A stretch of 64,000 nucleotides of DNA from Thalassovita sp. (GTDB taxonomy: Bacteria; Pseudomonadota; Alphaproteobacteria; Rhodobacterales; Rhodobacteraceae), in assembly GCA_017792425.1 (NCBI GenBank), contig CP051233.1, positions 1,336,402 through 1,400,401 of the forward strand. Direction: 5' to 3'. The notes beneath the pieces were generated by a model. It was given only the letters and a program-made list of their open reading frames with translations, was not told the DNA's origin and did no database searches. Made by a program: the position numbers and the translations under genes. Positions 16,869-26,161 of the stretch are shown piece after piece (position 1 is the stretch's first letter; each line of letters begins with the position of its first letter).

Positions 16869-17453
16869 ATGGGTGAAAGATGCGGCTGGGCTGGCCCTGA
16901 ACAGATCTATCTGGACTATCACGACACCGAATGGGGCGTACCCGAAACCGACAGTCGTGCGCTGTGGGAAAAGCTGGTGCTGGATGGCTTTCAGGCCGGG
17001 CTGAGCTGGATCACGATCCTGAAGAAGCGAGACAGCTTTAGAGAAGCCTTTCAAGGCTTTGATCCCGATGTCATCGCCAGTTGGGGCACGCCGGAGGTGG
17101 TGCGGCTGCTGGAGAATCCGAGTATTGTCCGTCACCGGGGCAAGATCGAGGCGACGATCACCAACGCGCGGGCTTGGCAGCGGATCGAGGCGGACGAAGG
17201 CTTTGCTGATTATCTGTGGAAATACGTTGACTATGCCCCGCTGCAGAACCGTTGGGCCACGATGTCAGAAGTTCCCGCCGCAACGGATATTTCTATGCAA
17301 ATTTCGAAGGATTTGAAAAAGGCCGGGTTCAAGTTCTGTGGCCCGACCATCGTCTATGCCTTTATGCAAGCGGTTGGTATGGTGAACGATCATGTGACGG
17401 GGTGCCCCTGCCACGGTCGAGTTGCCCAGATGGGTGGTCGGGTCCGCTTGTAG
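16869..17453 (+). CDS. tag: DNA-3-methyladenine glycosylase I
   Basis: 194 residues. The N-terminal RCGWAG and YHDTEWG supply the first Cys and His of the zinc snap, and the C-terminal VNDHVTGCPCH supplies the others. FQAGLSWITIL and RHRGKIEATITNA are family motifs of Tag, which removes 3-methyladenine from alkylated DNA. CAGGAG lies upstream of the ATG at 16869; an in-frame start at 16680 would overlap the EAL gene and adds no homology. Confidence 0.95.
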   Translation: MGERCGWAGPEQIYLDYHDTEWGVPETDSRALWEKLVLDGFQAGLSWITILKKRDSFREAFQGFDPDVIASWGTPEVVRLLENPSIVRHRGKIEATITNARAWQRIEADEGFADYLWKYVDYAPLQNRWATMSEVPAATDISMQISKDLKKAGFKFCGPTIVYAFMQAVGMVNDHVTGCPCHGRVAQMGGRVRL

Positions 17454-17461
17454 CGGCGCGG

Positions 17462-17854
17462 CTAAACGCGGCCTTCCATTTCCTTGCGCCAGGAGTTGAT
17501 TTCATCCGGGTCCAGAGACAGTCTGATTTCGGGCGCGCGATAGTCAGGCAGCGAAAGCATCAGCCCGTTTTCCATGTCCTGTATTTCCACACCCAGCAGG
17601 AGGCGCGCGGCTCCGTCCATCCCATTTGGCCAAACGACCCCCATGCCCGCATTGCAACGCACCAGGGCGGCTTCCTGCCTGCGCGAAAGCCAGATTTTCT
17701 GAACCTGAGTGTCAGGGTATTCAGCAGCCCATACTTGCCTGACCGCGTCTTCGTCGGCGAAGGTTGGCGGTTTGCCCAGTCCGATCAGGTGCAGGAGGAT
17801 GGCGACAGAGACGATCCCACCGGACACCAGCATGATCAGCGTTGACAGCGTCAT
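17462..17854 (-). CDS. small membrane-anchored protein, unknown
   Basis: 130 residues with one N-terminal membrane helix (TLIMLVSGGIVSVAILLHLIGL) and a soluble remainder of mixed composition (IWLSRRQEAALVRCNAGMGVVWPNG). It is probably anchored in the inner membrane. The stop is eight bases from that of the convergent tag gene. I do not recognise a family. Confidence 0.65.
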   Translation of the reverse strand: MTLSTLIMLVSGGIVSVAILLHLIGLGKPPTFADEDAVRQVWAAEYPDTQVQKIWLSRRQEAALVRCNAGMGVVWPNGMDGAARLLLGVEIQDMENGLMLSLPDYRAPEIRLSLDPDEINSWRKEMEGRV

Positions 17855-17991
17855 TCGGTCCTCCGATCAACAGGAAACCGCATGAGGGCGAATTTGTCAA
17901 AAATTGGCGGGGTTTGGAGGTTTTTCACGTAGAAAAGCCGGTCGAACAGTCCGATTGTAGACTATCTCAGCGTCGTCGGGTAGCGAAGGAA

Positions 17992-18555
17992 CTATGACGC
18001 GGGTTGTCCTAGCAGGGCGCGCACAAGGGTACGCGCCTCATCGGAATGCCAATCTGCATCCCCGATCAACCGCCCGATTTCCTGGCCTTCTGGCGTCAGC
18101 ACCACCGTGACTGGCAGCCCAAGCACGGCCATCTGGCGCGCCAGCGCCTGTTTCGGGTCGCGGTGCAGCGGCAGGTTGGTTACCCCGGCCTGATCAAAGA
18201 ACTTCTGCATCGCCGGGGGCGGGTTGCGGCCAGTGGCGATGGTAACAACAGCAAAGGAGTCGCTGCCAAATTCAGCCTGCAGCGCGGCCAGCGACGGCAT
18301 TTCCTTGCGGCACGGCGCGCACCATGTGGCCCAGAAATTCACCAGCACGGTTTTCCCACGATACGCGGCCAGGGTCATTGTGCTGCCGTCCTCGGCGATG
18401 AAGGCGACCTCGGGCACGTCCCTGGGCGCTTCGTGCAACACCAATTTCTTCATGTCGCCGGCGCGCAGGGCCTCTAGCGCCGGGTCCGCCGCCCATGTCG
18501 CGTTTGCACCAAGCGCCAAGGCCGTATAAAGGACGATCCGGAAAAACCTGTGCAT
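17992..18555 (-). CDS. TlpA-like thiol:disulfide oxidoreductase
   Basis: 187 residues with signal peptide (MHRFFRIVLYTALALGANATWA) and a thioredoxin fold holding NFWATWCAPCRKEMP (CxxC) and a cis-Pro region GLPVTVVLTPEG. It is an exported TlpA/ResE-like reductant for periplasmic cysteines, perhaps in cytochrome maturation. It is divergent from argH with only 21 bases between the start codons, so its promoter must lie within argH or be very compact. CTAGGAGG is its ribosome binding site. Confidence 0.9.
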   Translation of the reverse strand: MHRFFRIVLYTALALGANATWAADPALEALRAGDMKKLVLHEAPRDVPEVAFIAEDGSTMTLAAYRGKTVLVNFWATWCAPCRKEMPSLAALQAEFGSDSFAVVTIATGRNPPPAMQKFFDQAGVTNLPLHRDPKQALARQMAVLGLPVTVVLTPEGQEIGRLIGDADWHSDEARTLVRALLGQPAS

Positions 18556-18576
18556 GACACCTCCTAGGGGCAGACG

Positions 18577-19968
18577 ATGAGTGACAAAACCTCGAACCAG
18601 ATGTGGGGCGGCCGCTTTGCCGCCGGTCCGGACGCGATCATGGAGGCGATCAATGCCTCGATCGGGTTCGACCAGCGAATGGCCGCGCAGGACATCGCGG
18701 GTTCAAGGGCCCATGCCGCCATGCTGGCCGCCACAGGCATCGTAAGTGATAGCGACGCGCAGGCCATTCGGGAAGGGCTGCTCACGGTCTTGTCAGAAAT
18801 AGAGGCGGGGACGTTCCAGTTTTCCACCGCGCTGGAAGACATCCATATGAACGTCGAGGCCCGGCTGAAGGAAATCATCGGCGAACCGGCGGGGCGTTTG
18901 CACACGGCCCGGTCGCGGAACGACCAGGTGGCGACTGATTTCAAGCTGTGGGTGCGCGACCAGATGGATGCCGCCATCGCCGGGGTGGAGGCGCTGATCC
19001 GCGCGTTGCTGACGCAGGCCGAAGCGGGGGCCGAATGGGTGATGCCCGGTTTCACCCACTTGCAAACCGCCCAGCCGGTGACCTGGGGCCACCATATGAT
19101 GGCTTACGTGGAAATGCTGGGCCGCGACCTGTCGCGCTTTCGGGATGCGCGCGCGCGGATGAATGAATGCCCGCTGGGGTCTGCGGCGCTGGCGGGAACC
19201 TCTTTCCCGATTGACCGGCACATGACCGCCGCCGAACTTGGGTTTGACCGGCCCACGGCCAATTCGCTGGATGCCGTGGCCGACCGCGATTTCGCGCTGG
19301 AGTTTCTCTCCTGCGCCTCGATTTGCGCGATGCACCTGTCGCGCTTTGCCGAAGAGTTGGTGATCTGGTCCTCGGCGCAGTTCCGGTTCGTCGCCATGTC
19401 GGATAAATGGTCCACCGGGTCGTCGATCATGCCGCAGAAACGCAACCCCGACGCGGCAGAGTTGATCCGCGCCAAGATCGGCCGCATCTTCGGCGCCAAT
19501 GTGGCGCTGATGACGGTGATGAAGGGGCTGCCGCTGGCCTATTCCAAAGACATGCAAGAGGACAAGGAACAGGTGTTCGACGCTGCTGACAACCTGATGC
19601 TGGCGCTGGCGGCGATGACCGGGATGGTCAGCGACATGACCGCACGGCAGGACAATCTGGCCGCTGCGGCGGGTTCTGGCTTTTCCACCGCCACCGATCT
19701 GGCGGATTGGCTGGTGCGCGCACTGAATCTGCCGTTCCGCGATGCCCACCATGTGACCGGGTCACTGGTGGCGCTGGCCGAGACGAAGGGCTGCGATCTG
19801 CCGGAACTGACGCTGGCGGACATGCAATCCGTTCATGCGGGTATCACGAATGATGTCTTTGGTGTCCTTGGGGTTGATAATTCGGTGGCCTCGCGCATGT
19901 CCTATGGGGGAACCGCACCGGAACAGGTGCGCATCCAGATCGCACGGTGGAAGGAAGCCCTGAAATGA
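18577..19968 (+). CDS. argH: argininosuccinate lyase
   Basis: 463 residues, the standard length. MWGGRFAAGPDAIMEAINASI at the start and the fumarase-family signature GSSIMPQKRNPD identify ArgH, which splits argininosuccinate to arginine and fumarate. TARSRNDQVATD and SKDMQEDKEQVFD are further family motifs. The stop overlaps the start of a small lipoprotein gene (ATGA), so at least two small genes follow in the same operon. Confidence 0.97.
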   Translation: MSDKTSNQMWGGRFAAGPDAIMEAINASIGFDQRMAAQDIAGSRAHAAMLAATGIVSDSDAQAIREGLLTVLSEIEAGTFQFSTALEDIHMNVEARLKEIIGEPAGRLHTARSRNDQVATDFKLWVRDQMDAAIAGVEALIRALLTQAEAGAEWVMPGFTHLQTAQPVTWGHHMMAYVEMLGRDLSRFRDARARMNECPLGSAALAGTSFPIDRHMTAAELGFDRPTANSLDAVADRDFALEFLSCASICAMHLSRFAEELVIWSSAQFRFVAMSDKWSTGSSIMPQKRNPDAAELIRAKIGRIFGANVALMTVMKGLPLAYSKDMQEDKEQVFDAADNLMLALAAMTGMVSDMTARQDNLAAAAGSGFSTATDLADWLVRALNLPFRDAHHVTGSLVALAETKGCDLPELTLADMQSVHAGITNDVFGVLGVDNSVASRMSYGGTAPEQVRIQIARWKEALK

Positions 19969-20111
19969 AAGCCATTGTCGGGTTGTTGGTTCTGGCGCTT
20001 CTGACGGCATGTGGCGCGGATGGGGAGCCGGTCCCGCCCGGTGGCGACGAGGTGAAGTTGAGCTTGCTGCCAAATGGCAAGCCACTGTTGGGCGTGACAC
20101 GAGCGTTCTGA
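19965..20111 (+). CDS. small lipoprotein
   Basis: 48 residues. MKAIVGLLVLALLTAC is a lipoprotein signal with acylated Cys16. The mature part is only about 33 residues (GADGEPVPPGGDEVKLS...LGVTRAF). The start overlaps the argH stop by four bases and the stop overlaps the next start by one base (TGATG), so it is translated as part of a three-gene unit. Short lipoproteins after argH are seen in related bacteria; no role is known. Confidence 0.75.
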   Translation: MKAIVGLLVLALLTACGADGEPVPPGGDEVKLSLLPNGKPLLGVTRAF

Positions 20112-20425
20112 TGTCACCCTTGCGGATGGCATATCTGGCCCTGGCCGTCTGGGGCGCGGTCCATCCGGCGTGGTTTTTCCTTCAATGGGGTGTGGAAAAC
20201 GGGCTGGCACTGCAGTCCCTTTTGTCGGCGTGGCAGGCGAACATGGCCAGCACCGGGTTGTTCTGGGATCTGGTCATCGCGGCCATTGTCCTGACGCTCT
20301 GGATACTGGCCGAGGTGTCGGTTCGCCGGAATTGGTCCGCGCTTTGGGCAATCCCGGCGACTTTCTGTATCGGGGTCAGTTGCGGGTTGCCACTTTACCT
20401 GTTTCTCACGATGCGACCGATCTGA
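20111..20425 (+). CDS. DUF2834 membrane protein
   Basis: 104 residues with three membrane helices (MAYLALAVWGAVHPAWFFL, LVIAAIVLTLWILAEV and WAIPATFCIGVSCGLPLYLFL). The YL-LA-WG--HP start and C-terminal GLPLYLFLTMR fit the DUF2834 family, of unknown function. It follows the lipoprotein gene with a one-base overlap and ends 13 bases from the convergent DUF4175 gene. Confidence 0.78.
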   Translation: MSPLRMAYLALAVWGAVHPAWFFLQWGVENGLALQSLLSAWQANMASTGLFWDLVIAAIVLTLWILAEVSVRRNWSALWAIPATFCIGVSCGLPLYLFLTMRPI

Positions 20426-20438
20426 ACGGTCTTGCTGA

Positions 20439-22997
20439 TCAAAACCGTTCCAGCAAGCGGCGCAGGTAATCCAGTTCTTCGTCCGTCCGCTGTCCTTGGC
20501 CAGAGCGGCGGCGGATTTCTTCTAGCAGTTCGCGGGCGCGGCGATAGACGTCTTCGCCCTGCAATAGATTGTCATCCGTGCCCACGTCGCCCCCGCGCGA
20601 TCCGGGGTCACGGCCCAGCGGATCCCGGCTGCCGGCCCGCGCTTCGCCGGTTTCGCGCCCGTCGCCACCGCGTTGGCGGCGTCCGGCCTCGGCCATTGCC
20701 TCGCCAAGATTGCGCATGCCTTCGCGCAGGGCCTCCATTGCTTCGGATTGCTTGTCGATGGCTTCGGGCAGATCATCCTGGCGCAGCGCCTCTTCGGCGC
20801 CTTCCATCGCCCTTTCCGCTTGTTCGAGGGATTCGCGTGCTGCATCGCCGCCTTCCGTTCCGGCGCCGGGCAGGCGGCCGCGCTGACGTTCCAGTTCTTC
20901 GCGCAACGCTTGCTGCCTGTCGGCCAAGGAACCCTGGCCCTGACCATCACCTTCGTTTTCACCCTGTCCTTGGCTGCCGTCTTGTCCCTCGTGGCTTTGA
21001 CCTCGGCCCTGGCCGCCGCTTCGGCCTTCGTTTTCCCGCGACTGGCCGGAATTGGCGCCGGGGTTGTGACGTTCCTGCAGGTCGCGAAAGGCTTGATCGG
21101 AAAGGCCCTGCTGTTCGCGCAGGGTCTTGCCCAACTCCTCCATCGCCTGTTCGCCGGGAGATTGGCCTTGGCCACCCTGCGTGACGCGCATGTTTTCCAT
21201 CATTTCCTGGAATTGGCGCATGGCTTCCATCGCTTCGGCCATGCGGCCCTGTTCGATCAGTTCCTGGATGCGGTCCATCATGCGCTGCAGATCATCCATG
21301 CCCATCTGCATCGAATCGCTATCCGGCATCTGCATGTCGTCGCCGGATTGTTCCTGATCTCGCTGGGCCTGTCGGGACAACTGGCGCAGGTAATCCTGTG
21401 TCGCGTCGCGCAACTCTTGCATCAGCCGGGCAATTTCCTGTTCCGAGGCACCGTTCTTCATCGCCTCGCTCAGCCGTTCCTGCGCGCGCTTCATTCGTGC
21501 CATCGCATCGTCCAGATCACCGTCTTCTATACTGACGGCAAGATCCCATAGCGCGGCGGCCAGTTCCTCTTGCTGTTCGGTAGTCATGGCGCTGGCTGCG
21601 TAGCTTTCCAGCCTGCGCAGGATCGTCCGCAGCCGCAGATAGTCGGACTCGTCCGGGAAAAGCTGTTCCTCGGGCGTCCATGAAATCGCCCGCAGCAATT
21701 GGGCGATGCGCGGGGCATTGGCGCGGGCCCACAACAGATCACGCCGCTGTTCGATGATTGCGGCGGCAAGCGGGTCAAAGAACCGGCGGGCGGGCAGGGG
21801 CATGGTTTCAGGGGGGCTGTCGCCGGATTGGCCCGCTGCATCTGTGACAGTCAGTTCGAATGTCACGGGCAAATGCGCCCAGGGGTGCTGTGAAAAATCC
21901 TCGATCAACAGTTCGGTGAACTCTGCGCGGCTGCCGGTGATCGGCATGGGCAGGTCCATTTCTATCGGTTTGCGCGGTTCGGGGTCGGCGGACAGGCCAT
22001 AGTGCCGTTCCACAGCCGCCATATCCAGCGTGATCCGCACGGTGCCGCCCGTAACGCCGTAATCATCCGTCACGTTGAATGGCAGGCTCATTTGTCCGTC
22101 CACATTGGTTTCCGGCGGACCGGCCAGTTGAACGGTTGGGGAAAGATCGGGCAGCAATGCGATGGTCCATTCCTTGCCGCCTTGGCCAGTGATGGACATT
22201 GTGCCTGACTGGGTGACAATAAAATCCTGTGCGGGATCGGATGCCGGGGGCACCTGTCCAACCCGGCCGGACACGGTTTCCGACAGGGTCAGGGCCCCGA
22301 GTTCACCGTAGAACCGCAGGGTGACCCGGCTGCCCTGCGGGACGGTCAGGTCAGTGGTCTGATCCGCCAGGTAGAGGACCGGCAGGCCGGTGTAGACAGG
22401 GGGCTCTATCCAGCCTTCCCAGGCCGGACCGGTGGCCAGGCCACCCGATCCGCCGGGGCCCATGCCGGTGACCGAGGCCACCTTGCCGAAAGATCCGAAC
22501 AAAAGAGCGACCGAAAGACCCAGAACCGCGACATACCGAAGCGCGAATGGGTCGCGGGTGTTCAATGACAGATCGGGCTGAACTGGTTTGGCCGCTGCAG
22601 CGCGTTCGGCCATGCGGTTCTGGTGCGCGCGCCACAAGGCAACTGACGCTGCATCGGTCGCACCGATAGCCTGACGGTCCAGAACGGTGCGCACAGGCCG
22701 ACCCTGCATCGCGTTGTCCAGCCGCTCCAACGCCTCGGATTGGCGGGGAAAGCGGAAGCGCGTTGCGCCCAGAACCGCGAACCAGAGACCGGACAGCAGG
22801 ATTGCCAACGCAGTGGCCCAGACCAGTTCCACGGCGAGGTGATCCTGCACCCCCAGCATCAGAAGGGCCGCCGCCAGCATCAGTACCGACCACAGGGGCC
22901 AGAAGGCGCGGGTCACGCGCTCGGCAATCAACCCCGCCCAAGTCAGGCGGAGCGGCCAGCGAATCCGGGTCAGTATGGTGCGACCAGCGTCAGACAT
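20439..22997 (-). CDS. TIGR02302 / DUF4175 family membrane protein
   Basis: 852 residues. Three N-terminal membrane helices (LWSVLMLAAALLMLG, VWATALAILLSGLWFAVLG, YVAVLGLSVALLFGSFG) precede a large periplasmic part. Residues ~430-600 form long charged helices, and ~600-800 are very rich in Gln, Gly, Glu and Arg (GQGRGQSHEGQDGSQGQGEN). This matches the alphaproteobacterial TIGR02302 family, whose role is unknown. It lies 34 bases downstream of lysA on the same strand, a common neighbourhood. The biased tail gives long open frames on the other strand that are not genes. Confidence 0.85.
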   Translation of the reverse strand: MSDAGRTILTRIRWPLRLTWAGLIAERVTRAFWPLWSVLMLAAALLMLGVQDHLAVELVWATALAILLSGLWFAVLGATRFRFPRQSEALERLDNAMQGRPVRTVLDRQAIGATDAASVALWRAHQNRMAERAAAAKPVQPDLSLNTRDPFALRYVAVLGLSVALLFGSFGKVASVTGMGPGGSGGLATGPAWEGWIEPPVYTGLPVLYLADQTTDLTVPQGSRVTLRFYGELGALTLSETVSGRVGQVPPASDPAQDFIVTQSGTMSITGQGGKEWTIALLPDLSPTVQLAGPPETNVDGQMSLPFNVTDDYGVTGGTVRITLDMAAVERHYGLSADPEPRKPIEMDLPMPITGSRAEFTELLIEDFSQHPWAHLPVTFELTVTDAAGQSGDSPPETMPLPARRFFDPLAAAIIEQRRDLLWARANAPRIAQLLRAISWTPEEQLFPDESDYLRLRTILRRLESYAASAMTTEQQEELAAALWDLAVSIEDGDLDDAMARMKRAQERLSEAMKNGASEQEIARLMQELRDATQDYLRQLSRQAQRDQEQSGDDMQMPDSDSMQMGMDDLQRMMDRIQELIEQGRMAEAMEAMRQFQEMMENMRVTQGGQGQSPGEQAMEELGKTLREQQGLSDQAFRDLQERHNPGANSGQSRENEGRSGGQGRGQSHEGQDGSQGQGENEGDGQGQGSLADRQQALREELERQRGRLPGAGTEGGDAARESLEQAERAMEGAEEALRQDDLPEAIDKQSEAMEALREGMRNLGEAMAEAGRRQRGGDGRETGEARAGSRDPLGRDPGSRGGDVGTDDNLLQGEDVYRRARELLEEIRRRSGQGQRTDEELDYLRRLLERF

Positions 22998-23031
22998 GCC
23001 TTTTCCAGAACGCCCGGACGCGGGGATCGCG

Positions 23032-24297
23032 TCAGAGCCATTCTGGAATGGTATCGCGGTTTATGATTTCGTCAAAGCTGGGACGCGCCCGGATGACGGC
23101 GAATTGATGCTCATTCACCAGAACTTCGGGGATCAGCGGGCGGGTGTTGTATTCGCTTGCCATCACGGCGCCGTAAGCCCCGGCAGAGCGGAAGGCGACC
23201 AGATCACCCGCTTTCAGGGGTGGCATCTGGCGCTGTTTGGCGAAGGTGTCGCCGGATTCGCAGACCGGGCCGACGATATCAATCGGGGCCTGTTCCACGC
23301 CGCTGGCGGGTTCGATCACCGGGATGATGTCATGATGGGCGTCATACATCGCGGGGCGGACCAGATCGTTCATGGCGGTGTCGAGGATCAGGAAATCGCG
23401 GCCTTCACCGTGTTTCACATAGACAACTTCGGACACCAGAATGCCTGCGTTGCCCGCGATCAGACGACCGGGTTCGATTTCCACTTCGCAGCCCAGGTGG
23501 CCGACTTCTTCGCGAATGACCTGACCCCATTGCAGCGGCAGGGGCGGAGCCTCGTTCGAGCGGGTATAGGGAATGCCCAGCCCGCCGCCAAGATCCAGAC
23601 GGCGGATGTCATGGCCCTCGGCGCGCAGGGTTTCAGTCAGTTCCGCGACCTTGCGATAGGCCAGGCGGAAGGGTTCCAGATCGGTCAATTGGCTGCCGAT
23701 ATGCACGTCGATCCCGACGACCTGAAGGCCGGGCAGGCTGGCGGCGCGGGCGTAGACCTCTGAGGCGCGGGCAATCGGGATGCCGAACTTGTTTTCCGAT
23801 TTGCCAGTGGCGATCTTGGCGTGTGTCTTGGCGTCCACGTCCGGATTGACGCGGATGGTGACGGGAGCGGTGATACCGAGCGACAGGGCTACCTCGTTCA
23901 GGCGCTCCATTTCCGGTTCGGATTCCAGATTGAACTGGCGGATCCCGCCGGTCAGGGCGTCGCGCATTTCCTGCCGGGTCTTGCCGACGCCGGAAAAGAC
24001 GATGCGTTCCCCTGGTACGCCTGCTGCCCTAGCGCGGGCGTATTCGCCGCCCGAGACAACATCCATCCCAGCGCCCGCCTGGGCCAGGGTTTTCAGGACG
24101 GCCTGGTTGCTGTTGGCCTTCATGGCGAAGCAGACCAGGTGATCGAGACCCTTAAGCGCCTCGTCGAACAGGCGGAAATGGCGCAGCAGAGTCGCGGTTG
24201 AGTAGCAGTAGAACGGGGTGCCGACCTGCGCCGCGATATCCGCGACGGGGACGCCTTCGGCGTGCAACGCGCCGTTCTGATACAGGAAATGATCCAT
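23032..24297 (-). CDS. lysA: diaminopimelate decarboxylase
   Basis: 421 residues of the fold III PLP decarboxylase family. The PLP Lys is in VCFAMKANSNQAVL; HIGSQLTDLEPF and GGGLGIPY are substrate and phosphate-binding motifs; GPVCESGDTF holds the catalytic Cys of the second domain. LysA converts meso-diaminopimelate to lysine, the last step of lysine synthesis. It is followed by the DUF4175 gene and preceded by about 150 bases with two strong hairpins. Confidence 0.97.
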   Translation of the reverse strand: MDHFLYQNGALHAEGVPVADIAAQVGTPFYCYSTATLLRHFRLFDEALKGLDHLVCFAMKANSNQAVLKTLAQAGAGMDVVSGGEYARARAAGVPGERIVFSGVGKTRQEMRDALTGGIRQFNLESEPEMERLNEVALSLGITAPVTIRVNPDVDAKTHAKIATGKSENKFGIPIARASEVYARAASLPGLQVVGIDVHIGSQLTDLEPFRLAYRKVAELTETLRAEGHDIRRLDLGGGLGIPYTRSNEAPPLPLQWGQVIREEVGHLGCEVEIEPGRLIAGNAGILVSEVVYVKHGEGRDFLILDTAMNDLVRPAMYDAHHDIIPVIEPASGVEQAPIDIVGPVCESGDTFAKQRQMPPLKAGDLVAFRSAGAYGAVMASEYNTRPLIPEVLVNEHQFAVIRARPSFDEIINRDTIPEWL

Positions 24298-24365
24298 CTG
24301 GTCCGCCCTCTGTCTGGTTGGGACGCCTCATAGCAGACTGGCGCGGCAATTCAATCGACCAGTCG

Positions 24366-24417
24366 GAGTGCGCTGACGCGCACGCTGGATATCTCGGGAA
24401 AACCTGTCGGTTTTCCC
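24366..24417. repeat. two hairpins plus GATATCTCG element, copy A
   Basis: GTGCGC-TGAC-GCGCAC (24368-24383) is followed by GATATCTCG and a nine-base hairpin GGGAAAACC/GGTTTTCCC (24396-24417). A related GTGCGC...GATATCTCG block occurs at 35102-35132. It lies in the leader region between leuA and lysA. Function unknown; it could be an RNA structure or an intergenic repeat. Confidence 0.5.
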
Positions 24418-24445
24418 TCGGGGTGGTAATGGCCGGTAGGGACCG

Positions 24446-24471
24446 AAAAACCCCGGCCGATGGGGCCGGGG
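24446..24471 (-). terminator. terminator after leuA
   Basis: Perfect eight-base stem CCCCGGCC/GGCCGGGG with loop GATGG, followed on the minus strand by five T residues, just after the leuA stop codon at 24480. Confidence 0.88.
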
Positions 24472-24479
24472 TGCAGGTG

Positions 24480-26057
24480 TCAGTGGACATCCTTGTAGTT
24501 GATTTCCCGCGTGTCGCCGCCGGGACCGGTTTTCTGGCGCCGGACGATCAGCCGGTTCAGCGCGCTGATATAGGCCTTAACGCTGGCAACCACGGTATCG
24601 GTATCGGCGGAAGAGCCTGTGGTGATGCGGCCGTCTTCCTCGATGCGGACGGACACGGTGGCCTGGGCGTCAGTGCCTTCGGTGACGGCGTGGACCTGGT
24701 AAAGCTCCAGCCGCGCCTTGTGCGGGTAGAGCATTTTCACACAGTTGAACGCGGCGTCCACGGGGCCGTCGCCGGTGGCGTCGATGGCATGATCCACACC
24801 GTCGATGGACATGGTCATCTCTGCTTCTTGCGGGCCGTCGGTGCCGCAGACCACGCGCAGGCGTTTGAGTTGCAGCGTGTTGCCTTCGTCCTGGCCTTCC
24901 TGGTCCTTGACCAAGGCGACCAGGTCGTCGTCGTAGACTTCCTTCTTGCGATCGGCCAAAGCCTTGAACCGGACGAAAACGTCGTTGAGCTGGTTTTCAC
25001 CAAGATCGAACCCCAGCTCTTCCATCTTGGCGCGAAGGGCGGCGCGGCCCGAATGCTTGCCCAAGGGAAGCGAGGTGCCGGACAGGCCGATATCCTCTGG
25101 CATCATGATCTCGAAGTTTTCGCGGTTTTTCAGCATACCGTCCTGGTGAATGCCGGATTCATGCGCGAAAGCATTTTTACCCACGATGGCCTTGTTGAAC
25201 TGGACCGGGAATCCCGAAACCGTCGACACGCGGCGAGAGATATTCATGATCTTCGTGGTGTTGATGCCGGTGTAGTAGGGCATGATGTCGTTGCGCACTT
25301 TCAGCGCCATCACCACCTCTTCCAGCGCGGTGTTGCCGGCGCGTTCGCCCAACCCGTTGATCGTGCATTCGATCTGGCGCGCGCCCGCCTCGACCGCAGC
25401 CAAGGCATTGGCAGTGGCCATGCCAAGATCGTTGTGACAGTGGGTGGCGAACACCACCTCGTCCGCGCCGGGCACTTTTTCGATCAGCATTCGGATCAGA
25501 TCTGCGGATTCGCGCGGCGCGGTATAGCCGACGGTATCGGGAATGTTGATCGTGGTCGCCCCGGCCTTGATCGCGATTTCGATCACGCGGCACAGATAGT
25601 CATGTTCCGTCCGGGTGGCGTCCATGGGCGACCATTGCACGTTGTCGCACAGGTTGCGCGCGTGGGTCACCGTTTCATGGATCTTTTCGGCCATTTCATC
25701 CATGCTGAGGTTTGGAATGGCGCGGTGCAGCGGCGAGGTGCCGATGAAGGTGTGAATACGCGGCTTTCCCGCGTGTTTCACCGCTTCCCAGCAGCGGTCG
25801 ATATCCTTGAAATTCGCGCGCGCCAGCCCGCAGATCACCGAGTTTTTGGACCGTTCGGCGATTTCCTTGACGGCGGCAAAGTCGCCTTCCGACGCGATGG
25901 GAAAGCCCGCCTCGATGATGTCCACGCCCATTTCGTCCAGAAGCTCTGCGATTTCCAGCTTCTCGTCATGGGTCATGGTGGCGCCGGGGGATTGTTCGCC
26001 GTCGCGCAGAGTCGTGTCAAAAATCAAGACGCGGTCTTGTTTGCTGGTATTGGTCAT
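24480..26057 (-). CDS. leuA: 2-isopropylmalate synthase
   Basis: 525 residues. DTTLRDGEQSPGATM starts the TIM barrel; FATHCHNDLGMATAN holds the metal-binding HxH, and GLGERAGNTALEEVV is the second family signature. After KNAFAHESGIHQDGM the protein has a C-terminal leucine-sensing regulatory domain (~390-525). LeuA condenses acetyl-CoA with 2-oxoisovalerate, the first step of leucine synthesis. The 86 bases before the start belong to an attenuation leader with a leucine-rich peptide, so expression should depend on leucyl-tRNA charging. Confidence 0.97.
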   Translation of the reverse strand: MTNTSKQDRVLIFDTTLRDGEQSPGATMTHDEKLEIAELLDEMGVDIIEAGFPIASEGDFAAVKEIAERSKNSVICGLARANFKDIDRCWEAVKHAGKPRIHTFIGTSPLHRAIPNLSMDEMAEKIHETVTHARNLCDNVQWSPMDATRTEHDYLCRVIEIAIKAGATTINIPDTVGYTAPRESADLIRMLIEKVPGADEVVFATHCHNDLGMATANALAAVEAGARQIECTINGLGERAGNTALEEVVMALKVRNDIMPYYTGINTTKIMNISRRVSTVSGFPVQFNKAIVGKNAFAHESGIHQDGMLKNRENFEIMMPEDIGLSGTSLPLGKHSGRAALRAKMEELGFDLGENQLNDVFVRFKALADRKKEVYDDDLVALVKDQEGQDEGNTLQLKRLRVVCGTDGPQEAEMTMSIDGVDHAIDATGDGPVDAAFNCVKMLYPHKARLELYQVHAVTEGTDAQATVSVRIEEDGRITTGSSADTDTVVASVKAYISALNRLIVRRQKTGPGGDTREINYKDVH

Positions 26058-26078
26058 ATCGGGTCTCTTTGTTTAGGT

Positions 26079-26161
26079 CTGCTTAAGCCTGTGGCGCGAA
26101 AACATGCACATCCTCTGAGCGGTCGCGCCGGGAACTGGCACGCTCAGAGGCGGCTTAGCAG
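26079..26161 (-). promoter_or_regulatory. leuA attenuator RNA stems
   Basis: Three pairings are visible in the leuA leader RNA. Stem A is a perfect ten-base repeat CCTCTGAGCG/CGCTCAGAGG (26141-26150 with 26112-26121). Stem B pairs GGCGCGA in the loop of A (26123-26129) with TCGCGCC (26093-26099), so A and B compete. Stem C pairs CTGCTAAGCC (26152-26161), which includes the last Leu codons, with GGCTTAAGCAG (26079-26089), one bulge. The leader stop codon lies in the 5' arm of A. A ribosome held at the Leu codons would disrupt C and free later arms. A TTTT run follows A by nine bases. Confidence 0.7.

Noticed and set aside
24298..24480. Lysine riboswitch before lysA
   Set aside because: Hairpins are present but none of the conserved multi-helix core can be recognised.
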